Below the pieces are notes generated by a model that ran no database searches, had not been told where the DNA came from, and saw only the letters and a program-made list of their open reading frames with translations. The position numbers and the translations under genes are program-made. From positions 2,586,876 to 2,650,875 of the forward strand of contig ML680037.1 of the NCBI GenBank assembly GCA_007922225.1: a stretch of DNA of 64,000 nucleotides, read 5' to 3'. Within the stretch, counting starts at the first letter, position 1. Every line of letters starts with the position of its first letter. Below are positions 44,006 through 55,740 of this stretch, one piece after another. This stretch comes from Emydura subglobosa (taxonomy: Eukaryota > Chordata > Testudines > Chelidae).

Positions 44006-44529
44006 GAAGAAAAGGCTTTGCATCCTTCCTTCTCCTGCTTACTGTTCCTCTCCTTGCCATCAGAGCCCCTTGCCACCCTCCTTCAAAGTAACATGAACTT
44101 TGAGCCATGCTCTGTACTGGATAGCACTGCAGTATTCCCCCATATGAAACCGAAGAATGCATCAGATGAAACAAACCAAGAGATGATGTTGCCAAGATTG
44201 TATGTATCAATTCAAAGGGTAAGCACTACATGTGGTGGGGCCCTGCGAGATGTAGCTGGCCTCTGAGTTCATCCTGGCAGGGGGCTGCATGTGAATTGCT
44301 GTAGGCTGGGGCTGGGTTTGGGGTGACGATAGTGTGCTGGCAGCAGATGGGGGTGTGACCCGTCCCATGTCCAGGGTAGCCACCTGAAAATGCCAAGGTC
44401 AGGGCAAGCTGTAAAGGGAGAGCAGATTCTCTCAGCACTAGTGGGTGGCAGTGAAGCCAGACTTCCCAACCAGCCACAAACTGCACTTCAGAATCCCCAC
44501 AGAAGCTAGTACACAAACACACACAGCCC

Positions 44530-45490
44530 CCTTTACTGCATTTCAGCTTCTGGCTCCCAAATCAGCACTGGGTCCAGTAAAGAGACCAGTTATTTAAACT
44601 CTATGCTCTTTACTAAAAAGGTTCCCTCTGACCCCAAGGGGTCAGCCACAGTACCAGTTCAATATGAGTTTGGATCTTACCTAAAATACCGTGCTGCCAG
44701 CCAATCCTTTAGTAACTAAAACTAAAGGTTTATTGTAAAAAGAAAGAAACAAACTATGAGAGAAATGTTAAAGGGTCAAAGCAAATCAAATAAATACAGA
44801 TGATTGAAAGTCCATGTACATCAGGTTTCTCGAAGAAATGTGGAGTTGCAGGCTTGTATAGTCTCCTCTGGTATACATCCAGTACCTGGATGGGTCTCAG
44901 TCCTTTGTTACACAGCTTCAGTTGCAGATGACTTGATCCAGAGGTAGGTAGGTGGCTGAAGCTCAGGACAGAAGACTGGTGACTGACGACAAAATGGATT
45001 CCCAAGACCTCTGCCTTATATACCCTCTGGCCCCGGCCATGTGGTCTTGTGGAATGTTACAAGAACTAAAATGGAGTCCAGAGTCATATGGACCAATCCT
45101 TGTGCCTCATCAGGCATTCTGCTCATGGAGTTTTACAGGAACCAAAATGGAGTTCAGGGTCACATGGGCAAGTCTTGGTGCCTTACTAGGTATATCTCTG
45201 GCTTCTCCCCCTGGGCCCCTTGCACCTGGGAATGCCTTAATGGGCCATTAAGCAGGCTATTGTTCTGCAGCCCTTCTGTCTGAGTTGTTACTCAGACAGC
45301 ACCATTTGAAATACAGATATATCAAATATATCTAACTTCCATTTCACATATTACACATGAATATAAGTATTATCATCTGACTTAGCATATTACAACCTTT
45401 CTAAAAGTACCTGACACGGCATATCTCACACGAATCATTATGATTTTGACACACTGATGTTAACCAATATGACAAATGCTCTCCCCCACA
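44530..45490 (-). mobile_element. endogenous-retrovirus-type LTR on the minus strand
   Basis: Read on minus, it starts TGTGGGGGAGAGCATTTGTC at 45490. It then has a TATA box (GGTATATAAGGCAGAG at about 45022) and, 300 bp later, an AATAAACCTTTAG poly(A) signal (about 44735). That is U3-R-U5 order. The 3' edge is not fixed, and I found no gag, pol or env beside it. Two internal near-repeats (AAAATGGAGTCCAGAGTCA and AAAATGGAGTTCAGGGTCA) lie about 80 bp apart in U3. Confidence 0.65.
45015..45030 (-). promoter_or_regulatory. TATA box of the LTR
   Basis: GGGTATATAAGGC on the minus strand, correctly placed upstream of the poly(A) signal. Function is inferred from position only. Confidence 0.5.
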
Positions 45491-46617
45491 TCTAACCAGA
45501 GTCATAGGAGGGGTTGAAGGTTGAGATAGAGAGGGACTGGGCAATTATAGCAAAAATGTGACAAAAATACAAACATAGAACCAACTGGGACATCAAGACA
45601 CCCACACAAAACCAAAGCATTTTGGAAATACACAGGACCTGGTCACCCTATCTCTGGAAAACATGATAAGGATCTAGGAAGTAGAAAAACTTAGACAAAG
45701 CCACTCCCAACTTTGGGAGGTTCAGTCTGTGCATGGCTGTCCCTTCCCCTCCACTCCCATGGTTACAGAAAAGGTTTGATCAGTGTGGTTCTACTTTGGA
45801 GGGGTGTGGACAGGATTGAGAAGCCTGAGCTGAGGTTCTACACCCTGTGTGGAGAGCAGAATTGGACTCTGCAGGGTCTTTCCTGGTCCCTAGAATGCAG
45901 CAATTTTTTGAGGCATGCCAGGTGGACCTCTCCATCATCCTCCCTTTGGAGGAAAAGCCCACTGGCTTGGTGGGCTGGTCCCTGTATTGTAAGTTGTCCA
46001 AAGTAACTGAAGTCCAACTCAGTCTGTTACGTAAAATTGTTTATGAAAATCTGCAAAAGTTGGAGAGAAATAGATTGGTACAAACTGGATTGTTTAAGTT
46101 AAATGAACTGGGATCAGGGGTCTGCAAGTCACCTGAGAAAGTCAAGGCTTGGGATGGCTGAAAGATTCTAGAAATGGGAGAAAATGTTTAAAGCTGAAAT
46201 CACCAACATATGTTTTGATTTGTTAACGTCAACGGGAGGAAGCTGCCATCCTTTTTTGGACATTGTTCATCTGGAGATCACCAATCAGGTCCCGGAGGGG
46301 TGGGACAGGACACACATGGACTGAAAGACAAGAGCTTTACCACCCTGACTGCTACCCCTGACATCTCCTGGAACCCTAGAATCCACCATAACACAATTGA
46401 ACCTTCATTGTCCTATCCTGAAAGGCAGCCTGACCAGAGAGAGGGAACCAGATGACCTCACCAGCTCCATCGGCTTCAGCCAAATCCTGAATGACATCTG
46501 GGGTGTAATCTTTGGGTTCCAGGTGTCAGCCCCTCCTGTATGTCTCATTTTCCTTCCCCACCTTATTTCTCCTCTTTCCTATCTCTCTCTCTTCTGTCCA
46601 ATAAGAGTGTCCAGGCT
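45491..46617. other. unclassified DNA
   Basis: The frame at 45847-46161 (104 codons) has no motif I know. The part after 46200 is rich in pyrimidine runs near 46545-46600. It may be retroelement internal sequence, but I cannot show it. Confidence 0.35.
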
Positions 46618-47860
46618 GATGCTCACATTTTAAAAAGGATGTTGAAAAATTGGAGAGAGTACAGAGAAAAGCGACAAAAATGATTCAAGGGTTGGAAAAA
46701 AATGCCTTCCAGTGAGAGACATTAAGAGCTCAATCTGTTTAGTTTAAAAGATCAAGGGATGACTAGATTATGGTGTATAACTACCTTCACAAGAAGAAAA
46801 TACCAGGAATTTTTTAATCTAGTAGAGAAGATCACAGCAGTAACCAATGGCTGGAGGTCAAAGGCAGACAAATTCAAATTAGAAATAAGGCATTCATTTT
46901 TAACAGTGAGGGTGATAAGTCATTGGAAGAAATTGTCACATCCTTGGGTAGGTTGCCCCTTCTCAGACCCTTTTCTGGTCCCCCAAGCACATCGCTTTCA
47001 AGTGACAGGCCTACACCTCCAATTCTTTTTGGGATGGGATCCTGCAACTCAACTGCTTTCTGACTGGCTCTCCAGATTACATTTCCTTGGCTCCCAGCCA
47101 CCTAGCAGGTACAAGTGGGCCTGGATCCTGCCAGAGTTCTCCTTTGGGAACCAGTGGTCAGTAATAATGTGCAGTGACACAGAAGCAATTTATCCAAAGC
47201 CAAGTATGATTTTGCATAAATGGTGCATTGAGAAGTAGGTTTAAAAATAACAGACCTGTTCGCATATTGTCTTACCGGTGCTTGGCATTCCCTTCAAGTC
47301 CCTAGGTAGAAATGCTTTAGCTTTGGTGTTCTCCAGGCACGAAGTTACATCTTGTTCGCTGTTTACCCTGACTCTCAATCAGTCTGTCTGTGTGTCAACC
47401 TCATAGCTGGCTGACACTTCCCCCCTCCCTTTGTGTTACAGCCATCTTTTTCATTGGTCAGGATATTTTGAGCTCAGGCTTACCTTTTGGAAGAGAAAAG
47501 TATCTTAATTTTGATGGTGCCAGCTAGGTAGTTCTCTTTCCCAGTTGATGGCCCAGCCATGGTTGTCTGACCTCCTTTGCAACTGGGTTCTTGATAGGCT
47601 GTTTTATCCTCTGTGTCACTGTGTTACCCTTCCTGGGTTCCTTAGTAACTCCTCTTTTACAATCCCCTTTGATTTGACTAAAGGCACTCAGATAGGTAAC
47701 AACACCAAACTGAAAAGGTAAAAGGAGTCATAAATAATTCTAATAAGAAATGATCTGAACATTTTCCTGATTTGTCACAAAAACTATCAAGGGAAGTGAT
47801 GGATTCTCCATCTCTTGGTTTCTTCAGACCAAGACTGGAAAACTCCATCAGTTTCATAGC
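46618..47860 (+). mobile_element. CR1-family LINE ORF2 end, split by an 831-bp insert
   Basis: GATGTTGAAAAATTGGAGAG, AATGGCTGGAGGTCAAAGGC, GACAAATTCAAATTAGAAAT and GTGAGGGTGATAAGTCATTG follow the CR1 ORF2 C-terminus. The series stops at 46932 and resumes at 47780 with AAACTATCAAGGGAAGTGAT and GGATTCTCCATC. TTGTCACA borders the interruption on both sides (46933-46940, 47772-47779). Confidence 0.8.
46941..47771. mobile_element. unidentified insertion with 8-bp direct repeats
   Basis: The segment interrupts a CR1 and is bracketed by the same eight bases. Its own ends (TCCTTGGGTAGGTTGCC and the reversed ATCAGGAAAATGTTCAG) are not inverted repeats of each other, and they are not TG...CA. It carries no motif. 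Either the termini have decayed or the boundaries lie a few bases off. Confidence 0.45.
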
Positions 47861-48469
47861 TTATCAAGCACTTTCCCCCCTGTTATGGGTATTTCTGCAG
47901 ATGGAAAGCGTATATTCCTAGGTGTTTTTAATCTTCTAATATATGATTTTCTCAAATATATACATTTTTTGTTGGACTTGCTGCAATTTACCTTTGAGTG
48001 CTGTACTTCCCATTTCACCCAAGTGTTTATTATTATATTATTATATACCAAGATCTGGCCCCCATTGTGCTAGACACTGTATATACAAGTAACAAAGAAC
48101 ACAGTCCATGCCTCCAAACAGTTCAAAATCAAACATGATTCAATATGTGGAAGAAACAGTCACATGGTGGGTTGGGGGTGGGGTAGGGAATGAGGTAAGA
48201 AAATGAACGGAGAAGCTAGCAGGAAAGCAGAAGTCTCAGCTTGTCACTTGTCTTCCTACTTGTTTCATTTTCTTAGGGCGTTTTTGTGTAATAAATAGAC
48301 ACACTTTCTCAGAATTTGCTTTCCAAAAGGTGTACATCATTGTAGTTCCCTTCCTGGGACTTGCCCAAACCTTAACTTGAAACCTAACATATTATGATCA
48401 CTGTTTTCTAGGTATTACATTTGGTACTTTCCCTCTATCCTGCCAAATAACTTGCACCCAAGAGAACTG
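47861..48469. other. unique DNA with an old repeat remnant
   Basis: At 48025-48130, TTATTATATTATTATATACC, CCCCCATTGTGCTAGACACT and GTATATACAAGTAACAAAG resemble the 10905 remnant. Nothing else recognised. Confidence 0.45.
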
Positions 48470-48479
48470 TAAGAGGAGT

Positions 48480-49455
48480 TCTCTGAGTCTTTGATGTTGA
48501 TGCTGAACAAATCTTGAAACATTGAAGAATACCCAGAGGGCTGGAAAAAAAGCTAAATGTTTTGCCAATACTTTAAAGGGTAAATGGGCTGACATTGATT
48601 CCAGGCAAAATCATGGAAAAGTTGATAAGGGATGCAATCAACAAAAATTAAAAGATGGTAGCGTAATTAATGCCAATCATCAGAGATTTACAGAAAATAC
48701 ATTTTGTTAATATGATACTGTTTTTCTAATGAGGTTACAAGTTTGGTTGAGAAAGATAACTGAGGTGCCATAATCTGCTAAGACTTCCATAAAGTATTTC
48801 ATTTAGTGCTACATGACATTCTGATTTAAAAAAAATAGCTCTATACAAAACCAATGTAGCCCATATTAAAAGGATTAAAAACTGGTTAACCAATAGAGCT
48901 CAAAAAGCAAGTGTAAAGGGTTTATCATCCTATGGGATCCTGCATGGATCTGTTATTGGCCCTGTGCTATTCAATATATTTATCAATGATCTGGAAGAAA
49001 ATATAAAATCATTGGTAGTAAAGTTTGCATATGACACAAATGGGTTGAGGGGTAAATAATGAAAAGGACAGGTCAGTTCTATAAAGCAATCTGGTTCACT
49101 CAGTAAACTGGATTCATTTGAACAACTTGGGCTTTAATACAGCCAAATGCAAATACATCTAGGAACAAAAATACAATAGACATTTACAGGATGGGGGTTT
49201 GTATCCTGGAAAGTAGTGACTCTGAAAAGGACTTGGAGGACCGTGGTGAATAACCAACTGAATATGGTCTCCCAATGCAATGCTGTGTCTAAGAGGGCTG
49301 TTTAAAGAAGAAGACTACTGAATATGAGTTGGGAGGTGGTATTACTTCTGTACACGGTATTAGTGAGACCATAATTGAATACTGTGTCTCATTCTGGTGT
49401 ATGCACTGCTAAAAAGGATGTTGAAAAATTGGATAGGGTTCAGAAAAGAGCGATG
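48480..49455 (+). mobile_element. CR1-family LINE, ORF2 fragment, decayed
   Basis: Coding traces: GPVLFNIFINDLEENIKSLV, then FAYDTNG where FADDT is usual, so one catalytic Asp is lost. The tail has YCVSFWCMHC and KKDVEKLDRVQKRA. It ends abruptly at 49455, where a PLE tail starts. Many stops. Confidence 0.85.
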
Positions 49456-50170
49456 TGTGCAGTGTGGTTGTAGCTGTGTTGGTCCCAGGGTATTAGAGAG
49501 ACAAGGTGGGCGAGGTCATATCTTTTACTGGACCAATTTCTGTTGGTGAGAGAGACAAGCTTTCAAGCCACATTGGATATGTCTACATTGCAATGTAAGC
49601 CTAGGGTTAGTGGGACTTCTGTCGGCTGACTCATGTTAGGAAGTCCTGGGTTTAAGTGTCTCTACATTGTATTTTAACCCTATGTTAAGACTTTTCTAAC
49701 CTGTGCTCAAACCTAGGGCTCTGGCACCCACACTGCAGTGCGCAGACCTGAGTCAAAGTAATCATATCCCAGAGTTCCTAGAACCCCTTCCCCACCCAAA
49801 ATGTGGCTTCTGTTATCAATGGAGTGGATTGGGTCCCAGCTTCATTTGAGCTTGGACCCTCCAGGGCCTGGGACCCTGCATCCGAGCCCTAGGTTAACAC
49901 AATTGCTGTGTAGATGCAAGGGGTGGGGGGTTAGGCCCAGTGTAGACATACCCATAGAGCTCCTGTTCAGGTCTGGGGAAATTACTCCAAGCATCACAGC
50001 TGAATGCAAGATGGAACAGATTGTTTAGCATAAGTAGTTGGCACACATGCTAAGGAACCATTCAAGGCAAAGTGGCCCATTAACACCTCTGCAGTCATAG
50101 GAAAAAGGGGGGTTAGTGGGTTTCAGATTGTTGTAATAAACCGTAAATCCAGTGTCTCTGTTCTGTCCTT
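49456..50170 (-). mobile_element. PLE 3' tail fragment with nested MITE
   Basis: GTGTGCAGTGTGGTTGTAGC, TTGGTCCCAGGGTATTAGAG, ACTGGACCAATTTCTG and, after the MITE, AGATGGAACAGATTGTTTAG, AAGTGGCCCATTAACACC and GTAATAAACCGTAAATCC follow the 15726-18030 tail. Coding sequence is absent. It interrupts a CR1. Confidence 0.88.
49574..49954. mobile_element. MITE (TCTACACTGCAAT family) in PLE tail
   Basis: The left end TGGATATGTCTACATTGCAA and the reversed right end TGGGTATGTCTACACTGGGC are inverted. Inner arms pair (GGGCTCTGGCACCC with GCCTGGGACCCTGC-like words). The PLE tail resumes at GAGCTCCTGTTCAGG. Confidence 0.75.
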
Positions 50171-51710
50171 GTTTTACTCTTCTTATTGTAAGAGATGAAA
50201 TATATAGTCTGTGATTTTGGATTTAAGTTTGCTCCATTCAATGACTCTATGGTATTTCTTTGTGCAATTCCTTCCACTGGAGGTTTGAGAATGTTCTACT
50301 TTTGCATATTACTATATTGTGTGAGCAAAATCTGAATTAATTGTGTGAAATCTAGCATGTTTTTAAAAGTAACTCCCTTGATAAGTAGCAGTAACTCACC
50401 ACTTGCAGGGAATGGAGGACATAGGAAGGCAGAAACGCCTCCAGTGTGTTCTAACAACTCCTTTTAGAAATGTGGTATGTAGCCAGTATAAAATGGGTGA
50501 GTCTATGAGTTCCTGCCATCCTTGCCCTCTTTGAGATGATTAGCACTGCTGGTGGTACTCAAACACCTTGGATTCTGGGTATCAGGAAGTGCAAATCCTG
50601 GGATTTTTGTTGCCCTGCACAGGTGTTCAGAAGGTCAACTGTTTGTGCTCTCTCCTCTTCCTCCTTGCACATTCACACACCTAGCTTTCTGTGTCTTTAA
50701 TGTCCAGTATTTCCTGACAATTAATGCCTATTAGTTCTAGGAAAGGGTCAGTCTCCATGCTTTCATCTCCTAGCCTATCACAAACACAGTCTGTAACCTT
50801 CTGCTAAAAGCCTTTTAGCCTGGGGCAATTGCAGAAAACACGGATAATCCCTCATTCAAAAGCAAAGCATCTAACGTTAAATCCTGCTTTTGCATGGATT
50901 CATTGAATTAAATAGGAGTCAGATTGGGCCATTACAAAGGAAGTAGCTTGTAGGCAAACATGATACATTTTATTGTTGATTCCATATGAGTTAATTGATT
51001 ATTTTCCAGAGTGTGAGGGGGGAATGGGAGGCATTGAAGGTTTGTCCCAGCAACAAAGCTGTAGAGATTGAAATAACTGTTTATTTGTGTGGTTGAATTC
51101 AGCTTTCAGTTGATTGAATGGCTTAGTTTTATTTTCTAAGGTTGTATCTTTTAGAAGGTTCAGTCTTATTTGCAGCCAAGTTTTGACTGCCGAAGCAGAG
51201 AATGCCTCTGGCACATTGCAGCTATCCCACCCGGGAAACACTCGTGTGAGTTTGTCCGTTCCAAAGGCTTCTTGTGTTTCTTCCCAGGTCTTATGACACA
51301 GGAGATTCTGTAGTGATCGTGACCATTTCCATTTGTTTAAGAGGAGATTTTTAAAGGAGTTTGTGGGTCTCCTTGGACAGACAGAGGTGTGAATGTCCTC
51401 GCCTGTGGATGAGAAGTGGATGAATTACTATTTAGATAAATGGGTTAGGATGTGAAGCCTTGTACCCAAGAGTAGAGATTTCTGTCACATAGCGTTAAGG
51501 GAAAGTGAGTGTTTCTTTCTTTTTTTGTGGTTACCTTTTGCTGAATACTAAAGAGATGTACCGGTGCCATGATACCTACAAATCACCACCATGTGGCTCA
51601 ATCTTCAGCTTCTCTGCTAAGTTGAGTTTGTTTTATTGTTATTTTAACCCCCCACCCTGTCGCACCCATTGGTCAGTTTCAACCATCAGTTACATTCTGT
51701 CTGACACCTA
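50171..51710. other. unique DNA
   Basis: Nothing recognised. Confidence 0.4.
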
Positions 51711-51920
51711 GGGTACGTCATATTAAGAAAAGAGGTCAAGGTTAACATCTTTTACCTCAGTTTAGCTGCCTCCTTGCTAGGGTCAACCATGACCAAATAA
51801 ATTTAGGCAAAAGGTGTTAGCCTGCATTTATACTAGGGAAAAGTTTGAGGTTAGCTCAGGATTAGGTCAAATGGATTAGTTAACCCTGACTTAACCTCAA
51901 CCTTTTCTGTAATGTCGGCC
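51711..51920. mobile_element. possible MITE with AGAAAAGGTTGAGGTTAA arms
   Basis: Near the left end, AAGAAAAGAGGTCAAGGTTA pairs with the reversed right arm CAGAAAAGGTTGAGGTTAAG. An inner pair, GTTAGCCTGC and GGTTAGCTC, adds to the fold. The ends are blurred. Confidence 0.45.
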
Positions 51921-52038
51921 TGCCCCTAGCCTGTTGACTCTTTGGGGCATGACTGGTCTTTTGTTAGTTGTTTACACAGCACCTAGCACAATAAGGCCCT
52001 TCTTCTTCTTGAGTGTGGTGTAGAGTTCCATTCGAGCT

Positions 52039-52690
52039 TTAATTCAGCAATTGTATGTGGCAGACCTTCAGCCATTCCAGGGCTTTGTCAGTCAGGAGGC
52101 TAAGGGAAACCCATCCTCCTTCGAAGCGGTGGATGGGGCATTCCTCCACAAGATGGTTCACTGTTTGTATTTCTCCACACTTGCAGGCTGCAGTAGCACA
52201 AAGGTTCCAGCTGTGCATGCAGGCGTTAAAGCGTCCTACACCCGTCCTTAGGTCGTTTAAGCAGGTCCACTCCTTTCATGGCAGGCTGCAGCCTACAGGT
52301 GAGGTGGAGATGGGAGGCAGTTATTGCCATCTGCCAGGGCGTTGTTCCTTCCTCCATTGGCTCATGACCCGCTCACTCCGGCTTTGGCCATTGTCTGCCT
52401 GTGTGAAGGCCTGAGCCACTCTTATGAAAGGCCTGCGGCTCTTGAGGCATTGAGCTGGCAGAGGCTGGAAAATCCTTTCATGAAGGGGGTGCAGTAGGCT
52501 GTTAGCAGCTTTGAATGCTGCCTGCCTGGTTGCAGCCAGCCACCTCTGGTGGTGGGGTGGAATACCAGACAGAATGGGCAATTTGTAGGGTGGTGTGTGG
52601 CATAGGCATCCGCTGATAATGTGAAGGGCAGCAATGAGATATGTGTCCAGCTTAGGTGTATGTATCCTCCTGCCCATACATCAGGGCCCA
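52039..52690 (-). pseudogene. non-LTR retrotransposon reverse-transcriptase C-terminal part
   Basis: On minus: LDTYLIAALHIISGCLCHTP, LPILSGIPPHHQRW and ATRQAAFKAANSLLHPLHER are readable, then a frame change near 52280. After it comes WTCLNDLRTGVGRFNACMHS, CKCGEIQTVNHLVEECPI and ALEWLKVCHIQLLN, ending in TAA at 52039-52041. The RTGVGR, CKCG...H....CP and A.EWL tail is the standard C-terminus of jockey-related LINE proteins. Its layout resembles the fragment at 2536, but the sequences differ. 5'-truncated. Confidence 0.8.
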
Positions 52691-52722
52691 CCTTCACTGG
52701 ATTCCTAGATGCTCCTGTATTA

Positions 52723-52997
52723 GGTCTGGTCTACACTACAGACTTACATTGCTATAACTATGTCACTCAGGGTGTGAAAAATCCACACCCTTGTGTGATG
52801 TAGTTACACTGACCTAACCCCTGGTGTAGACAGCCCTTTGTTGGCGGGAGAGCTTCTCCCATCGACCTAGCTAACGCCTTTCAGGGAGCTGGACTAACTA
52901 TGCTGACAGGAAAGCTCACTCCCATCGGCATAGAGTATCTTCATGAAAGTGCTACAGTGGCACAAGTGCATCAGTGCAGCATTTTAAGCATAAACCC
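52723..52997. mobile_element. Harbinger-type MITE (GCTATAACTATGTCACTC family)
   Basis: It starts GGTCTGGTCTACACTACAGA after TTA and contains ATAACTATGTCACTCAGGG, TGAAAAATCCACACCC and GGTGTAGACAGCCC, with further inverted arms. The right terminus is diverged (AAGCATAAACCC for the expected AAGTGTAGACC). Confidence 0.75.
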
Positions 52998-54679
52998 GCA
53001 CTCATTTGTGATATTTTGTCAGTGAGATTTGAACCCTAAGCCCTGATACGAAGCTCACTGAAATCAGTGGAAAGAAGTCCTTTGACATGAATGGGCTGTG
53101 GATCAGTCCCTAACTGAATAATAGCTAAAGAAAGAAATATATATTTTTTAATAACTGAACTGCTCAGATGTGCTTCTGAAGTGTGTCTGAATGTTGGATT
53201 AAGTCTTTACACCTTTTAAAAAAGTGATACAAGTAATATTAAAATAGTAATATTTTTGCATGAATAAATGCCAACAACTCACCCCTTCCTAAATTAGGCA
53301 TAGTCACTTTACGTGTGAACCAAATTTAAAATGTGGGTTTACTCAATATATTTTGGTAGTCTTTGCCAAATATGATATTATTTGTAATTGGCTGCCTTTT
53401 TATAATATTTAAGCAATGCAAGACTAATGAAACATGCACAATGCATTATTAATGGACAATTATAAAATCTTCTCAATTCCATATCTTACATGATCAACCA
53501 CCTCATTGTTTGACTACCTGGGACTGCACCAAGTTTTTCTCTTCAGCAGACAGAAGTGCAGTAGCATGACTGAGAAAATAATGAGAAACGAAAGTTGCAA
53601 TTTAAAAAGAGAATAGAAAATATACTTCTTGTCTTCAGTGTTGTCTGTTGTCTCTCTCTCGCACACACAAGTGGGCGTGCGGGCGCCCTACTTTCTCTTT
53701 CCAATGATCCTCTTCCAAACTCACCCTAAGACATCTGGCATTTGATGTGTTCTGCAGATGGATCACCAGTGACACACATACAGTGCAGCTGTCCATATCT
53801 GGCATACAGGTGATTATTTGTTAGCTGATCAGCCAGTAGCCAAATTAGTTTGAACTGCTGCGTGGGTTTGGGTGATTAAGTATACAAAAAGAGCGTTTGT
53901 GGTATAGTTATGTATGCAGCTCTGGGCAATAACTACAGGAGAAGAAAGGATTGTAACTGTAACCCTAGTTTAACAAGAATTAAATCTAACAGTACAAAGT
54001 GCATATCACTGAAGTATCCGAGTGCAGTTTCCCGAAGTGTAAAACAGTCTACATTGCTGCAAAAATAGTGAAGAGTTTACATATTTGCTCATGTGAAGAG
54101 CTGTGGTCACTGGCAGAAATTCTAAGTTTCACCCTGAATCCCATTTGCAAATTCTCACAACTCTTTGTGAAGAATCTCAGGATTTGGATGTGAAGAACTA
54201 AGAACTGAAAATGGATAGTTTTGCAACCTCATTCAAATCAGCTGAAGTGCAAAAATGCAGAAATAAATTTGGTAGGTGTAAACTGGCGAGGGTCAGTTTG
54301 TAGATTTTTATGTGGTGCAGAATACCGTTCATGTTGTTAATCTGTAGGTTTTATATGTAGCAGAAGACTGTTCACCTGCTATGCCTTTCTTGTTGTTTGT
54401 GTCATTTGCAATAAAATATAACTGAACATAAATAAAAGAATGTTTTCCTTTCTCATTAACATTTTAAAGCTTACTAACATTGTGGAAACTCTGCAGTGAG
54501 TTTTAAGTGAACTCTGAAATTAAAAATTCTTGCTCAGCCACTGGACAGGAAAATCACTGACTGCTAGTTGTCCAATTATTATGGTACTATGTATTTGCTA
54601 TCATATTTAGCTTATATTTAGCTAGGAAAAAAACAAGTCCAAAATATTTTCCCCTTCATAATTACAACAAAGACACTGG

Positions 54680-54745
54680 GTAAAAATCTGACCCCAAGTC
54701 AATGGGAGTTTTGTTATTAACTTCAATGGAGTTAGGATTTGATCC
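54680..54745. repeat. short palindromic repeat
   Basis: AAATCTGACCCCAAGTCAAT ... CTTCAATGGAGTTAGGATTT forms an inverted pair of about 65 bp. Confidence 0.6.
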
Positions 54746-55659
54746 ATTATTTTTTGGTAATACTTTGTTGGCTTTTGTTTTTCCAGATTCCTTCTCTTTT
54801 TCAGTCATCCCCTGACCACTTCCAAATAGTCATTCATCCAGGAGGAAAAAAAGGGACACAGTCCTCATATTGGATTCCCTGATATGGTTACATGAGTCAC
54901 AAGAGGGAATTTACAGGGGCAAATGCCTGTTTTAAAAAGCATCCCTGTAGGAGAGGCGTTGTGGGGTTGCATGTTTACTGTCTCTCACTGATAGTTTAGG
55001 AGCAAAAACAAAACACATTTTTCTAGCTGAAATCCTGACACACAACCTGGGATCCCAGAATCTAGCTGTTTGCCCCGGCCTCCTCCGGTTCATGCCTCAT
55101 ATCCTGTAATGAAGATTCTGCAAGCCAAAACCTGCTCTCAATGATACCTGGGCAACCTCGTAGACTTTGGCTCTGCAGTTTCACCTCAGTTAACAGTCCT
55201 GGTACTGATGTGCAAGTCAAAAAAGAGCCCTGCTCCGACCGCCTCAGCTGCATTGGCTCTGATGCACTTACAGGGGCCTCATCTATACAACACAGGCATA
55301 GCCCTGCAGTGGGGGTGGTACAGAGCAGCAAGCATTCGAGAGGGCATTTTGAGAGGGAGTCTGCCTCAAGGAGACAGCATTCCTCCTGGAGCTCCATGCA
55401 GTGCAGGGCAATCTGCTTGCTGCTACATTCTGTTGCACTAGGCCCACTCTGTGGACCTGTGTGAGGGGACAATTGATGGCCTAACTCCATCTTTTCCCAA
55501 CCCCTTTCAAGTGATGCATGTGCCATATAGCATGGCTGAGCTCTGTACTCCAGAATAGATTGATGAGCCAAGATCACCTCCTCACACATAAAGCATTTTA
55601 ATGGATTACTGAAACCTGCCTCATACTATGTTCATGTTAATCATCTTCACCAGATGCAA

Positions 55660-55740
55660 TAATGGGTAAAATCCTGGCCCCCCCTGAAGTTGGTGGGAGT
55701 ATTGCCATTGACTTCAGTGGGGCTAGGATTTCACCCAATG
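55660..55740. repeat. short palindromic repeat
   Basis: ATGGGTAAAATCCTGGCCCC ... GGGGCTAGGATTTCACCCA is an inverted pair around a GCCATTGACTTCAGTGG centre. Confidence 0.65.

Larger units (their letters stand above)
40573..44520. other. long unique stretch with a CR1 scrap, a duplication and a short repeat
   Basis: A small antisense CR1 end lies at 40838-40872. A 25-bp tandem duplication lies at 42405-42454 and an (AAAC)n run at 43985-44005. The minus frame at 43126-43395 has no known motif. I see no gene. Confidence 0.4.

Noticed and set aside
46759..47238. 159-codon plus frame
   Set aside because: Its start is the CR1 ORF2 tail, and the rest runs into the unidentified insert.
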